DNA of 64,000 nucleotides from Aeromonas lacus (lineage in GTDB: Bacteria > Pseudomonadota > Gammaproteobacteria > Enterobacterales > Aeromonadaceae): assembly GCF_000764665.1 (NCBI RefSeq), contig NZ_JRGM01000130.1, positions 102,250-166,249 of the forward strand. The letters run 5' to 3'. The notes beneath the pieces were generated by a model. That model was not told the DNA's origin. It did not search any database and was given only the letters and a program-made list of their open reading frames with translations. This document shows positions 17,471-25,722 of this stretch, one piece after another (within the stretch, counting starts at the first letter, position 1; every line of letters begins with the position of its first letter). A program made the position numbers and the translations under genes.

Positions 17471-17512
17471 GATTCGTCTTTGCTTTCTGTTCACACGACG
17501 ACAGGCCTTCCC

Positions 17513-17560
17513 TCAAGCGGGCCGGATAGACGAGAAAGCAAAGAAGAATGGTGCGTGCAT
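17513..17560 (-). CDS. pheL: pheA leader peptide (PheL)
   Basis: A 15-codon frame MHAPFFFAFSSIRPA with four Phe codons, three of them consecutive, follows AAGGA at eight bases. It lies 43 bases ahead of the attenuator hairpin and about 110 bases ahead of pheA. It resembles E. coli PheL (MKHIPFFFAF...). By the known mechanism, ribosome stalling on the Phe codons when charged tRNA-Phe is scarce lets an antiterminator form and pheA be transcribed. Confidence 0.9.
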   Translation of the reverse strand: MHAPFFFAFSSIRPA

Positions 17561-17733
17561 AACTGTGTCCTTGAAGTAACGTCATAACCATTAAGGGATT
17601 TGCCGCTGTGATGCAAGTAAAACTTGCCCGCACCGCGAGATGGGGGCAGGGTATCCGGTCAAGTGGCAGGCGTATAAACGGCTTTATATGAAGCTGAATG
17701 TTTGCCCGCGATTCAGAGCTGCAGGAGGTTGCG

Positions 17734-18345
17734 ATGGCGATTGTTTTCGATTTGGGACGGGTGGTGGTGAGTTGGGATCCGGTCGGCATAGTGAGCTCGG
17801 TGCGTGGCCCAGAAGGGGCTGCTCAGCTGGCGGAGCGGCTGTTCAATCATCAGGACTGGCTGGAGGTGGACAGAGGCACCATGTCACTGCACACCATGGC
17901 TCGTCAGGCAGAGAGTAGAACCGGCCTGAGCGCCGCAGAAAACCTGGCGATTTTGCAGGCGGTGCCTCCTTCGCAGCTGCCAGATCCCGCTATGCTAACC
18001 TTGATGGCCGAGCTGCACGGAGCGGGCCATTCGCTCTATGCCCTCTCCAACATGGGGCACGCCAGCATCGACTGGCTGGAGCAGCATCAGGATTTCTGGC
18101 GTTTTTTCAGCGGCAAGGTGGTCTCGGCGCGGGTGCGGATGATGAAGCCGGAGCCGGATATCTATCGCTACCTGCTGGTGTCGTTCGATCTCAAGCCGGC
18201 AGAGTGCATCTTCATCGATGACAACCCCGCCAACGTAGCGGCGGCAGAGGCCCTTGGCATCAGGGGCATGGTCTTCACCGACGCGGCGAGTTGCCGCCAG
18301 CAGCTGGTTGAGCTGGGCTGTTTGCCCGCCACCGGCAAGGGGTAA
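17734..18345 (+). CDS. HAD-IA hydrolase (YihX-like sugar-phosphate phosphatase)
   Basis: A 203-aa haloacid-dehalogenase-like phosphatase. Motif I is FDLGRVV, with the nucleophilic Asp; motif II is LSNM; motif III is the Lys in MMKPEPDIYR; motif IV is FIDDNPANV. The short cap and FDLG motif resemble E. coli YihX, an alpha-D-glucose-1-phosphate phosphatase; the substrate here is inferred. GGAGG precedes the ATG at 17734. A small conserved gene begins 18 bases after its stop and is probably cotranscribed. Confidence 0.82.
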   Translation: MAIVFDLGRVVVSWDPVGIVSSVRGPEGAAQLAERLFNHQDWLEVDRGTMSLHTMARQAESRTGLSAAENLAILQAVPPSQLPDPAMLTLMAELHGAGHSLYALSNMGHASIDWLEQHQDFWRFFSGKVVSARVRMMKPEPDIYRYLLVSFDLKPAECIFIDDNPANVAAAEALGIRGMVFTDAASCRQQLVELGCLPATGKG

Positions 18346-18363
18346 TGCCCCTTTGGGAGCGTT

Positions 18364-18642
18364 ATGGAGCATGGCCGGTTTCGCAATTGGCTCAGTCACT
18401 ATCCTGAGTCGAGCCTGCTGATCGCCTGCAAGGATGGCAGCGGTTATCAACTATGCATCGAAGCGGAAGGGGAGTGCCTCTGCCTGACCGACAGCGAGGG
18501 AGGGCGCCTCACCTTCACCTCGCTGGAACAAGCTGAGGGTTTCCTTCGTGCTCACCAGATCCATCAGGCCCGGCTGCGGGTTTATGATGCCCAGAACGAG
18601 GATGTCGGGGCCGAATCGCAAGAGATAATTATCAAGTTTTAA
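18364..18642 (+). CDS. Conserved hypothetical small protein (DUF6482-like)
   Basis: A 92-aa soluble protein with no signal or membrane segment. The pattern of short strands (SLLIACKDGSGYQLCIEAEGECLCLTDSEGGRLTFTSLEQAEGFLRAH) recalls DUF6482, small proteins of unknown function in gammaproteobacteria; this assignment is from memory and tentative. It follows the HAD phosphatase by 18 bases, so it is likely in the same transcript. Confidence 0.6.
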   Translation: MEHGRFRNWLSHYPESSLLIACKDGSGYQLCIEAEGECLCLTDSEGGRLTFTSLEQAEGFLRAHQIHQARLRVYDAQNEDVGAESQEIIIKF

Positions 18643-18729
18643 CCACAAATCCTGACCTTTTTAAGGGTCTATTCAGCTTGCCCGTTGCACAATACCGGAA
18701 CCTGTTGTTGATCCGCCGGAGCTGTTGTC

Positions 18730-19566
18730 ATGGGTGCCAATGTCGTTCTATTGAATCAGGGATATGATCATGCGTTCCTGGCCCGCGAGCAGCAGATGCT
18801 TGAGCGGCTGGCCGGGTTTGAGGAGGTCGTGGTCTCTTTTTCCGGGCGACTGGAATCCTGTTACAGCATCGACATGTGCCGTGCCAGCGGCGTGAAGATC
18901 CATGCCATCACCTTTGACAATCCGACCCGCAGCCGCAGCGAAGTGGCGCGAGCCCGCCGTTACTGCCAGCGCTACGGTATCGATCACTGGATTATCAAGA
19001 CCGACGAAATGATCTTCTGTGATCGCCTGCCCCACATGGAGGGGTTGATCGATCCGGTGCGCCGCTTGCGTGAACATGTGGGGGCACATCCAAAGTGGAA
19101 CCATCTCCCGCTGCTGGTGCCGGCGGCGCTGGAAGAGCGGGATGAGTATCTGGCTGAATTCGGTTCTCTGCCTGACCACACTATCTGGTTCTTTGCCGAC
19201 AACCAGATGACCCGGCGGGATTTTCGCTATGGCTTCAACAAGCGCGAACTTGGTCGCTGGGGCAAGGGGGGCAATGGCTGCCTGAGCCATCGCTTCACCA
19301 ATCCACGGCTGCTTGAGCAGCGTTACCTGCGGATGGTGGATCAAGCCGAGCAGATGCTGGCCGACATGGGGCTGGACGAGGCGCAGGTGTTTTTTCACAC
19401 CCTCTCCGATTGCGGCATGACCCTGGCCCGGGTGCGTCTGCCTGAACACCAGCGGGCGCAGGCCTTTGATCTCCAGCCGGATATCCTGATGGCGCTCAAA
19501 GGAACCGAGTTCGATCTGGTGACCCTCGACATGGTGCAGGAAGAGCGCCACGACCGGGCTATCTAG
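18730..19566 (+). CDS. Orphan LarE-like PP-loop protein with altered ATP motif
   Basis: A 278-aa protein whose fold markers match the LarE branch of N-type ATP pyrophosphatases: an N-terminal VVVSFSG loop, a DNPTRSRSEVARARRYCQRYGIDH segment, KTDE, and a C-terminal CLSHRF...RYLRMVDQAEQMLADMGLDEAQV...LARVRLP block that parallels LarE CLASR...VRVR...ARIEV. Cys184 aligns with the sulfur-donating Cys of sacrificial LarE. The PP-loop SGGxDS is instead SGRLES (residues 38-43), so ATP chemistry may be changed or lost. No larB, larC or lactate racemase gene is nearby. Function unknown. Confidence 0.7.
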   Translation: MGANVVLLNQGYDHAFLAREQQMLERLAGFEEVVVSFSGRLESCYSIDMCRASGVKIHAITFDNPTRSRSEVARARRYCQRYGIDHWIIKTDEMIFCDRLPHMEGLIDPVRRLREHVGAHPKWNHLPLLVPAALEERDEYLAEFGSLPDHTIWFFADNQMTRRDFRYGFNKRELGRWGKGGNGCLSHRFTNPRLLEQRYLRMVDQAEQMLADMGLDEAQVFFHTLSDCGMTLARVRLPEHQRAQAFDLQPDILMALKGTEFDLVTLDMVQEERHDRAI

Positions 19567-19663
19567 GCTCCTGTGACAGCGGGAACGTGAGTCCCGTCAT
19601 AGGCAAGGAGGGGCGCGACTGTTTATACTGTCGCCCTTTCACCCGTTACCGAGTGTTCATGCC

Positions 19664-20236
19664 ATGAAATCTCTCTCCCGTCTGCTGGTTGCTCTCTGTC
19701 TCTCGCCCGTGTTGGCGCAGGCTGCTCCTGTTACTCAGGTGACCCTGCCTGATGGTCGTCAGGTGCAACTGAACGATGACTTCACCTGGGAATATCTGGT
19801 GGTCAAGCCGGCCGAGCCCGTCAAGGCGCTGGCCGAAGGGGCGAAAGCAGGCGCAGTGGTCGCGGTAGCGGCCCCCGTGCTGACCGATCAGGCCAAGGCA
19901 CACCCCGAATTGCTGTCACAGGCTGCGCGCGACGGGATCGTGGTCAAGCTCGACAAGGTTGAGGGGACAGATCCCCTGATGCTTACCTTTATGGTGGGCA
20001 ATACCGGTACCCGCAATGTGGTCGGTGTACGTGGCTGGGTCACGCTCTTCAGTCAGGAGGGGGTACAGCTCTCCCGTCAGGAGGCCCGTTTCTGGGTCGC
20101 CGAGAACCGTCTGCCGGAGACCTACCTGCGCAAGGGGCAGGAGCGTCCATCACTGGCCCTCGAGGTTGCCCGTCCGGCCGGATTGACCGGTCAGCCGCTG
20201 GTGCGAGTCGAGATCGACGAGGTGGTCTTCCGCTGA
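19664..20236 (+). CDS. Periplasmic DUF3157-like protein
   Basis: A 190-aa exported protein with signal peptide KSLSRLLVALCLSPVLAQA, then VTLPDGRQVQLNDDFTWEY, a short motif also common in secreted SH3-like or DUF3157 proteins. The C-terminal half looks like an immunoglobulin-type beta domain (LMLTFMVGNTGTRNVVGVRGWVTLFSQEG). The DUF3157 label is from memory; role unknown. It stands alone, with a hairpin after the stop. Confidence 0.6.
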   Translation: MKSLSRLLVALCLSPVLAQAAPVTQVTLPDGRQVQLNDDFTWEYLVVKPAEPVKALAEGAKAGAVVAVAAPVLTDQAKAHPELLSQAARDGIVVKLDKVEGTDPLMLTFMVGNTGTRNVVGVRGWVTLFSQEGVQLSRQEARFWVAENRLPETYLRKGQERPSLALEVARPAGLTGQPLVRVEIDEVVFR

Positions 20237-20244
20237 TTTTTACC

Positions 20245-20269
20245 GGCTGGCGTGAGCCTCACGCCAGCC
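20245..20269 (+). terminator. Terminator of the DUF3157-like gene
   Basis: The perfect 11-bp stem GGCTGGCGTGA (20245-20255) / TCACGCCAGCC (20259-20269) is followed by only ATTTG, so the T tract is weak. Confidence 0.6.
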
Positions 20270-20409
20270 ATTTGTAACTCCTGTCATCATCCGCAATATC
20301 TGCTTACATCTGACATGATTTGGCAACAGCTTGCCGCTCGGCAACGCCATGCCTTCCTCGCACAATGACTCCATACCAGCTCGACGAGCTTATCAATGGA
20401 GTTAATGAG

Positions 20410-21066
20410 ATGAAAAAGAGCGCTGTTTCCCTTCTGGTTCTGGCCGGTTTTGCTTCTACCTCTGCACTGGCACAGGATGCTTTCAGCTACGCCAAGGGCG
20501 CGGCTACCTGGGCTCACACCAAGTCTGATTTTCTCAAGTCCGATCAATTCGGCGGGGACTTCTCGCGGGATAATGGTGGCTCACGTGACTTTGGCGGTTT
20601 GACTCTGGACTTGTCCAAATCCTTTGCCGATCACTTCTACGGCCGTTTGTTTTCCGAGGGTACCTCTGCCCAGAGCGGCAATGACAGCATGGGCATCGGC
20701 AGCTTGGGTGTTGGTGTCTTTACCCCGCTCAGCACTGGCCTGAACCTCTACGGTGAAACCGGTGTGATGGGTTATACCCTGGAGCGAGAGGTGATGAGCA
20801 ACGTTGACAACAAGGGTTGGGATGCAATCGTGCGCAAAAGCAGCGGCAGCATGTACGGTGAAGTTGGCCTGCGCTACGACATCGGCAATGTCGAGCTCTC
20901 CACTGCCTACCGCTACGCCAACATGACCGGCGATATGCACGACTTCAAAGTAGGCGGTGCCTACAAGCTCAACCAGAACTGGGCACTGACTGCCGACTAC
21001 ACCTACCGCAAGTGGGATGTGCAACAGGGTTCCATCTCCAGCCTGGGTGTGAAGTACAGCTTCTAA
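20410..21066 (+). CDS. Outer membrane beta-barrel protein (OmpA/OmpW-size)
   Basis: A 218-aa protein with signal peptide KKSAVSLLVLAGFASTSALA and alternating amphipathic strands (FYGRLFSEG, LNLYGETGVMGYTLERE, YGEVGLRYDIGNVELSTAYRYANM, WALTADYTYRKWDV), ending in the barrel signature SSLGVKYSF. It fits an eight- to ten-stranded barrel of unknown cargo, of the type often annotated as opacity/OmpA-like in Vibrio and Aeromonas. GGAG precedes the ATG at 20410. A strong terminator follows. Confidence 0.72.
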   Translation: MKKSAVSLLVLAGFASTSALAQDAFSYAKGAATWAHTKSDFLKSDQFGGDFSRDNGGSRDFGGLTLDLSKSFADHFYGRLFSEGTSAQSGNDSMGIGSLGVGVFTPLSTGLNLYGETGVMGYTLEREVMSNVDNKGWDAIVRKSSGSMYGEVGLRYDIGNVELSTAYRYANMTGDMHDFKVGGAYKLNQNWALTADYTYRKWDVQQGSISSLGVKYSF

Positions 21067-21093
21067 TTTTCCGTACCTTAGTGTCTTGTGCTT

Positions 21094-21122
21094 GCCCATG
21101 GCGTTTGCCATGGGCTTTTTTG
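21094..21122 (+). terminator. Terminator of the outer membrane protein gene
   Basis: The 9-bp stem GCCCATGGC/GCCATGGGC (21094-21102, 21107-21115) with a T tract to 21122. Confidence 0.9.
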
Positions 21123-21169
21123 TTTTCCGGTGATCCTCTTTTTCTCCTTATGTCGTATCAGTTGGCAAT

Positions 21170-21227
21170 AGTTATACAACTTCCATTTCTTTGTATAACT
21201 GCTATAACTGAATCAATGCTTATACAA
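21170..21227 (+). promoter_or_regulatory. Operator/promoter of the photolyase operon
   Basis: A perfect inverted repeat AGTTATACAA (21170-21179) / TTGTATAACT (21191-21200) is followed by a direct partial copy (TTATACAA, 21220-21227). TATAACTG also occurs twice in tandem (21194-21201, 21203-21210). The second TATAAC is preceded by TGC, giving an extended -10 with no good -35. Half-sites lie upstream of, inside and just after the promoter, a layout typical of a repressor. The MerR protein encoded second in the operon is the obvious candidate. Confidence 0.65.
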
Positions 21228-21238
21228 GGAGCGTCATC

Positions 21239-22186
21239 ATGTACAAAATTAAAGTCGGTATCAGTGCCTGCCTGCTGGGACAAGAGGTGCGTTTCGACGG
21301 GGGCCACAAGCGCTCCAGCTTCTGCGAACGGGATCTTGGCGCTCACTTTGACTATCACCCCGTCTGTCCCGAGATGGCTATCGGCCTCGGGGCACCCCGC
21401 GCCGCCATCCGGCTGGTCAAGCGCCATGGCGAGATCCGTGCCGAGGCGAGCAACGGCAGCTTCGACGTCACCGAAAAGCTGATTGCCTTCAGCGAGCAGA
21501 AAGCCCGTCAGCTCGACTTTATCTCCGGTTATATCCTCTGTGCCAAATCCCCCAGCTGCGGTATGGAGCGGGTGAGAATTTATGGCGCCAACAATGAGGG
21601 GAGTGCCAAGGAGGGGATCGGCCTCTTTGCCAAGGCGTTGATGGAGGCCAATCCCCTGTTGCCGGTCGAAGAGGATGGCCGCCTGTGCGATCCCATCCTG
21701 CGGGAGAACTTCGTGCTGCGGGTCTTTGCCTACCACGACTGGCAGCAGCTTTGCGCCCGCGGCATCACCGCCTCGGCGCTGATCCGCTTCCACTCCCGCT
21801 ACAAGTATCTGGTGCTCTCCCATGCCACCACCCACTACCGGGCGCTCGGCAAGCTGCTCGGCAATCTGGGCAAGTCCGCTAATGTGCAGGAGGTGGCCGA
21901 CAACTACATCAAGGGATTGATGACGGCGCTGACCTTGCGGGCCAACCGCCGCAGCCACACCAATGTGCTGATGCACCTGCAGGGCTACTTCAAGCGGGTG
22001 CTGACCCCAGCCCAGAAGCAGGAGCTTGCCGATACCATCGACAAGTACCGCACCGGCATCTTCCCCTTGCTGGTGCCGCTCACCCTGATCCGTCACTACC
22101 TGCGCGAGTACCCCAATCCCTATCTCGCCGAGCAGGTTTATCTCAATCCGCACCCCGATACGCTCAAATTGCGTTACGGGCTCTGA
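21239..22186 (+). CDS. DUF523/DUF1722 two-domain protein (YbgA family)
   Basis: A 315-aa cytoplasmic protein. Residues 1-150 are DUF523, with conserved cysteines in GISACLLGQEVRFDGGHK, HPVCPEMAIGLGAPR and CAKSPSCG, which may bind a metal or cluster (inference). Residues 165-295 are DUF1722 (FHSRYKYLVLSHATTHYRALGKLL). YbgA-type genes are commonly next to photolyase genes, as in E. coli ybgA-phr. It is the first gene of the twelve-gene operon; AAGGAG precedes the ATG. Confidence 0.88.
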   Translation: MYKIKVGISACLLGQEVRFDGGHKRSSFCERDLGAHFDYHPVCPEMAIGLGAPRAAIRLVKRHGEIRAEASNGSFDVTEKLIAFSEQKARQLDFISGYILCAKSPSCGMERVRIYGANNEGSAKEGIGLFAKALMEANPLLPVEEDGRLCDPILRENFVLRVFAYHDWQQLCARGITASALIRFHSRYKYLVLSHATTHYRALGKLLGNLGKSANVQEVADNYIKGLMTALTLRANRRSHTNVLMHLQGYFKRVLTPAQKQELADTIDKYRTGIFPLLVPLTLIRHYLREYPNPYLAEQVYLNPHPDTLKLRYGL

Positions 22187-22255
22187 ATCCGTTCTGTTGC
22201 CCCGGTGCATGGCTTGCGCCAGGGCGCTTTACACCTCTGTTTGATGGACGTTGTC

Positions 22256-23143
22256 ATGTCTGATTTATCGCAAGAAGTTGCTCCTCTGGCTGATGAGGGG
22301 ATCTACCCCATTCGCGAGGTATCCCGTCTCACCGGCGTCAACGCCGTGACTCTGCGCGCCTGGCAGCGCCGCTACGGTCTGGTGCAGCCGGCCCGTACCG
22401 AAAAGGGCCACCGTCTCTACAGCGAGCAGGATATTCGCCAGATCGGCGAGATCCTGAGCTGGCTGGAGCGGGGGGTGAGTATCGGTCAGGTGAAGGGGCT
22501 CTTGAGCGAACCCCATTCCGAGCCGGTGAGCGATCACTGGCAGCAGACCCTGGAGCAGTTCAGTCAGGCGCAGCTCGCCTTCAACCAGCGCAAGGCGGAG
22601 GCCGAGCTCAACGATCTGCTCGCGAGCTACCCGTTCGAGCTGGTGCGCAGTCGGGTGCTGCAACCGCTGGTGGAGCGGCTGCTGGGACTGTGGCGTGAGC
22701 GGCCCGATGGCGAGCTGCTGCAACAGGTGTGGCTGGGCTGGCTCCATACCCGCTTCGCCCGCCACCTGATCGAGCAGGAGAAGGGCGTGCCGATCACGCT
22801 GGCTAGCTGGGGACAGGTCGGCCCCCTCGATCTGGTCTGGGCCGCTTACGAGCTGATCGGTCAGGGATATGAGGTGCAACTGCTGGGGGCGGTTGAACCT
22901 CGCCATGCCAGCCTGCTTGAGGGACGTGCTGCCACCCCCTGGCTGGTGCTGCTGGGAGCAGGGCTTGGCAAGCAGGAGCTGGCCGCCGGCTGGCCCGCCG
23001 GCACACGCCTGTTTGGCGAGCTGGGGCGTCTCTACGATGGTGAGTGGCTTAAAGCCCACGGCTGGCAGGCGAGCCTTGCCGAGCTGATGGCAGACGCACC
23101 TGCTGCGGCTGGCGCCAGCGGACGCGGGAGGAAAAAGTCATGA
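22256..23143 (+). CDS. MerR-family regulator (LitR/CarH-like, cobalamin motif absent)
   Basis: A 295-aa regulator. The N-terminal MerR winged helix (residues about 15-85) contains YPIREVSRLTGVNAVTLRAWQRRYGLVQPARTEKGHRLYSEQDI, the form found in light-responsive LitR/CarH repressors. The C-terminal part keeps the size of their cobalamin cap-and-fold region but lacks the DxHxxG motif, so B12 sensing is doubtful. It probably binds the inverted repeats upstream of its own operon and represses it. I chose the ATG at 22256; 22244 is an alternative. Its stop overlaps the photolyase start as ATGA. Confidence 0.82.
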   Translation: MSDLSQEVAPLADEGIYPIREVSRLTGVNAVTLRAWQRRYGLVQPARTEKGHRLYSEQDIRQIGEILSWLERGVSIGQVKGLLSEPHSEPVSDHWQQTLEQFSQAQLAFNQRKAEAELNDLLASYPFELVRSRVLQPLVERLLGLWRERPDGELLQQVWLGWLHTRFARHLIEQEKGVPITLASWGQVGPLDLVWAAYELIGQGYEVQLLGAVEPRHASLLEGRAATPWLVLLGAGLGKQELAAGWPAGTRLFGELGRLYDGEWLKAHGWQASLAELMADAPAAAGASGRGRKKS

Positions 23144-24561
23144 AGCTGGTCTGGTTTCGCAACGATCTGCGCCTTGCCGACAACCCGGCACTGCGGCATG
23201 CCTGCGCCGATGATGAGCCGGTGGCCGCGCTCTTTATCGTCTCCCCCACCCAGTGGCGGCAGCACAAGATGGCCCCCATCCGTCAGCGCTTTATGCTGGC
23301 GCAGGTGGATGTGCTGGGCCACGAGCTGGCGGCGCTCGGCATCCCGCTCCATCTGCTGCGAGTGGAGACCTTTGCCGAAGTGCCGGCGGTGTTGGCAGAC
23401 CTCTGCTGCGAGCTGGGGGTGACCCGGCTCTATGCCAATCAGGCTATCGAGATCGACGAGCAGCGCCGCGATCACGCCGTTACCGCCGCGCTGGCAGAGC
23501 AGGAGGTGAGTTGTCACTGGCTCAACGGCTGTTGCGTATTGCCGCCGGGGCGGGTGCTGACCGGCTCGGGTGAGATGTTCAAGGTCTTCACCCCCTTCAG
23601 CCGTGCCTGGCTCAAGGCACTCGACGAGGAGGGTTTTGTCATTCATCGCGCCCCTGCGCCCCGTGGCGAGCCGCTGCCGTGGCAGCCGCTGGCTGAACGG
23701 GCGTGGGTTGATGAGGCGCTCGGCGAGCTGACGGCTGATCCGCGCTGGCCAGTGGGGGAGGTGGAAGCCCGGCGCCGTTTGAACGATTTTCTGGAGCAGG
23801 CGGTGCTCGACTATGGCGAGACCCGGGATTTTCCTGCCATCGCGGGTACGTCCGTGCTCTCCCCCTATCTGGCGGCGGGCATCATCAGCCCGCGCCAATG
23901 TGTGGCTGCTCTCCAGCAGCGGCTCGGTTATCGGCCCCAGTCGAATTCCCAGCCCGGCTTTGTCTGGCTCAATGAGCTGGTCTGGCGCGAGTTCTATCGC
24001 CACCTGCTGGTACTGATCCCGACCCTCTCTATGAATCGCCCCTTCAAGCCCGAGACGGCGGCGCTGCCGTGGAGCTGGGACCCGGATGCCTTTGCCGCCT
24101 GGTGCGAGGGGCGCACCGGCTACCCCATCGTCGATGCGGCGATGCGCTGTCTCAACGCCACCGGCTGGATGCACAACCGGCTGCGGATGATAGTGGCGAG
24201 CTTTCTCACCAAGGATCTCCATATCCACTGGCGGCTTGGGGAGGATTACTTCATGAGTCAGCTGATCGATGGGGATCTGGCGGCCAACAATGGCGGCTGG
24301 CAGTGGGCGGCGGGTACCGGCGCCGATGCGGCGCCCTATTTTCGGGTCTTCAACCCCACCACTCAGGGGCAACGATTTGATCCACAAGGGGAGTTTAGCC
24401 GTACCTGGGTAACTGAACTTGCCGATATTCCCCCCGCTTATGTGCATCAGCCCCATGACTGGCTGCGGCTCAAGGGGCGACAGGATTATCCGGCACCCAT
24501 GGTGGATCACGCCGTTGCCCGGGTGAGATCCATCGAGATGTTTCGCTCTCTGGAGAAATAG
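23140..24561 (+). CDS. phrB: Deoxyribodipyrimidine photo-lyase
   Basis: A 473-aa class I CPD photolyase. The N-terminal antenna-binding Rossmann domain starts KLVWFRNDLRLADNPAL. The C-terminal FAD domain holds WLNELVWREFYRHLL, TGYPIVDAAMRCLNATGWMHNRLRM and LIDGDLAANNGGWQWAAGTGADAAPYFRVFNP, the signature of the family. It repairs UV pyrimidine dimers using light. It overlaps the regulator gene by four bases; the NTF2-like gene begins one base after its stop. Confidence 0.96.
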   Translation: MKLVWFRNDLRLADNPALRHACADDEPVAALFIVSPTQWRQHKMAPIRQRFMLAQVDVLGHELAALGIPLHLLRVETFAEVPAVLADLCCELGVTRLYANQAIEIDEQRRDHAVTAALAEQEVSCHWLNGCCVLPPGRVLTGSGEMFKVFTPFSRAWLKALDEEGFVIHRAPAPRGEPLPWQPLAERAWVDEALGELTADPRWPVGEVEARRRLNDFLEQAVLDYGETRDFPAIAGTSVLSPYLAAGIISPRQCVAALQQRLGYRPQSNSQPGFVWLNELVWREFYRHLLVLIPTLSMNRPFKPETAALPWSWDPDAFAAWCEGRTGYPIVDAAMRCLNATGWMHNRLRMIVASFLTKDLHIHWRLGEDYFMSQLIDGDLAANNGGWQWAAGTGADAAPYFRVFNPTTQGQRFDPQGEFSRTWVTELADIPPAYVHQPHDWLRLKGRQDYPAPMVDHAVARVRSIEMFRSLEK

Positions 24562-24562
24562 G

Positions 24563-24991
24563 ATGAACGAGCCGCTGGCCCGCTTTATTGGCCTCTATCA
24601 GCAATTGGACAAACAGCAGTTGCACCGCTTGCCCGAGGTCTATGCCGAACAGGTGGTCTTTACCGATCCGGCCCACCGCATCGAGGGGTTGGCGGCCCTT
24701 GGCGACTATTTTGCCGCCCTCTATCAGCGCCTCGCCTACTGCCGTTTCGTCATCACCAGTCAGCAGCAGCAAGGGTCGCAGGCCTGGCTCGGCTGGACCA
24801 TGACCTTCTCTCACCCCAGCTTGCGCGGTGGTGAGCCGGTGACGGTGGAGGGGGCCACCCGTCTTGAATTCGACGAGGCGGGCAAGGTGTGCCAGCACAG
24901 GGACTATTTTGACCTGGGCGCCATGCTCTACGAGCAGTTGCCGCTGCTCGGGCCCGTGGTGCGCGCTATCAAGGGGAGGCTCGGCGCATGA
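24563..24991 (+). CDS. NTF2-like (SnoaL) family protein
   Basis: A 142-aa cone-shaped NTF2-like domain: helix LARFIGLYQQLDKQQLHRLPEVYAEQVVFTDPAHRIEG, then FAALYQRL, WLGWTMTFSHPSL, VTVEGATRLEFDEAGKVCQHRDYFDLGAMLYEQLP. Such small proteins often act as isomerases, hydratases or partner subunits; none can be named here. It is tightly packed in the photolyase operon and overlaps the SDR gene by ATGA, which suggests a role in the same pathway. Confidence 0.85.
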   Translation: MNEPLARFIGLYQQLDKQQLHRLPEVYAEQVVFTDPAHRIEGLAALGDYFAALYQRLAYCRFVITSQQQQGSQAWLGWTMTFSHPSLRGGEPVTVEGATRLEFDEAGKVCQHRDYFDLGAMLYEQLPLLGPVVRAIKGRLGA

Positions 24992-25722
24992 GCGGCCGGG
25001 TGCTTATCACCGGGGCGACCTCCGGCATCGGCCGCCAGCTGGCGCTGGATTACCGGCGCGCAGGCTGGCAGGTGTGGGGCTGTGGTCGTGATGGCGAACG
25101 GCTGCAGGCTCTGGAGCTGGATGGCGTCACATCGCTGCAGTTCGATGCCCGGGATCTGGCAGCAATGAGCAGGGTGGCTGCCACCCTGCCATCCCTCGAT
25201 CTGCTGATCCTCAACGCAGGCAACTGCGAGTACATGGATGTCGGCGAGGGGTTTGACAGCGAGCTGTTTGCCCGGGTGATCGAAACCAATCTGACCGCCA
25301 CCGGCCATGCGCTGGCCGCCTTCTTGCCGCTGCTAGGGGCGGGATCACGGCTTGCCATCGTCAGTTCGTCGGTGAGCTGGCTGCCGCTGCCTCGAGCCGA
25401 GGCCTATGGTGCCTCCAAGGCGGCCCTCGACTATCTGGCGGATACCTTGCGCCTCGATTTGTCCAGCAAAGGGATCGGGGTGATCCTGATCCGCCCCGGT
25501 TTTGTCCAGACACCGCTGACCGCCAAAAATGATTTTCCCATGCCCTGTCTGGTGACGGTGGAGCAGGCCTCCCGCGCCATCATGGACGGGTTGACCGCTG
25601 GTCGTCACCAGATCCACTTTCCCCGCCGTTTCATCTGGTTGTTGCGCCTGCTGGGTGCGCTGCCGGTGGGGCTCTGGCTGCGCCTTGGCCGCGCACTCGT
25701 ATCGAAAGGAAGCCATTCATGA
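24988..25722 (+). CDS. SDR-family oxidoreductase of the photolyase operon
   Basis: A 244-aa short-chain dehydrogenase. The cofactor motif is TGATSGIG, with an Arg-containing GRDGER loop suggesting NADP preference, then NAGN, the catalytic Ser in SSSVSWLP and YGASK. The C-terminus (HFPRRFIWLLRLLGALPVGLWLRLGRAL) is hydrophobic and basic and may touch the membrane, as expected for a lipid-modifying enzyme (inference). It overlaps both neighbours by ATGA. Confidence 0.88.
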   Translation: MSGRVLITGATSGIGRQLALDYRRAGWQVWGCGRDGERLQALELDGVTSLQFDARDLAAMSRVAATLPSLDLLILNAGNCEYMDVGEGFDSELFARVIETNLTATGHALAAFLPLLGAGSRLAIVSSSVSWLPLPRAEAYGASKAALDYLADTLRLDLSSKGIGVILIRPGFVQTPLTAKNDFPMPCLVTVEQASRAIMDGLTAGRHQIHFPRRFIWLLRLLGALPVGLWLRLGRALVSKGSHS

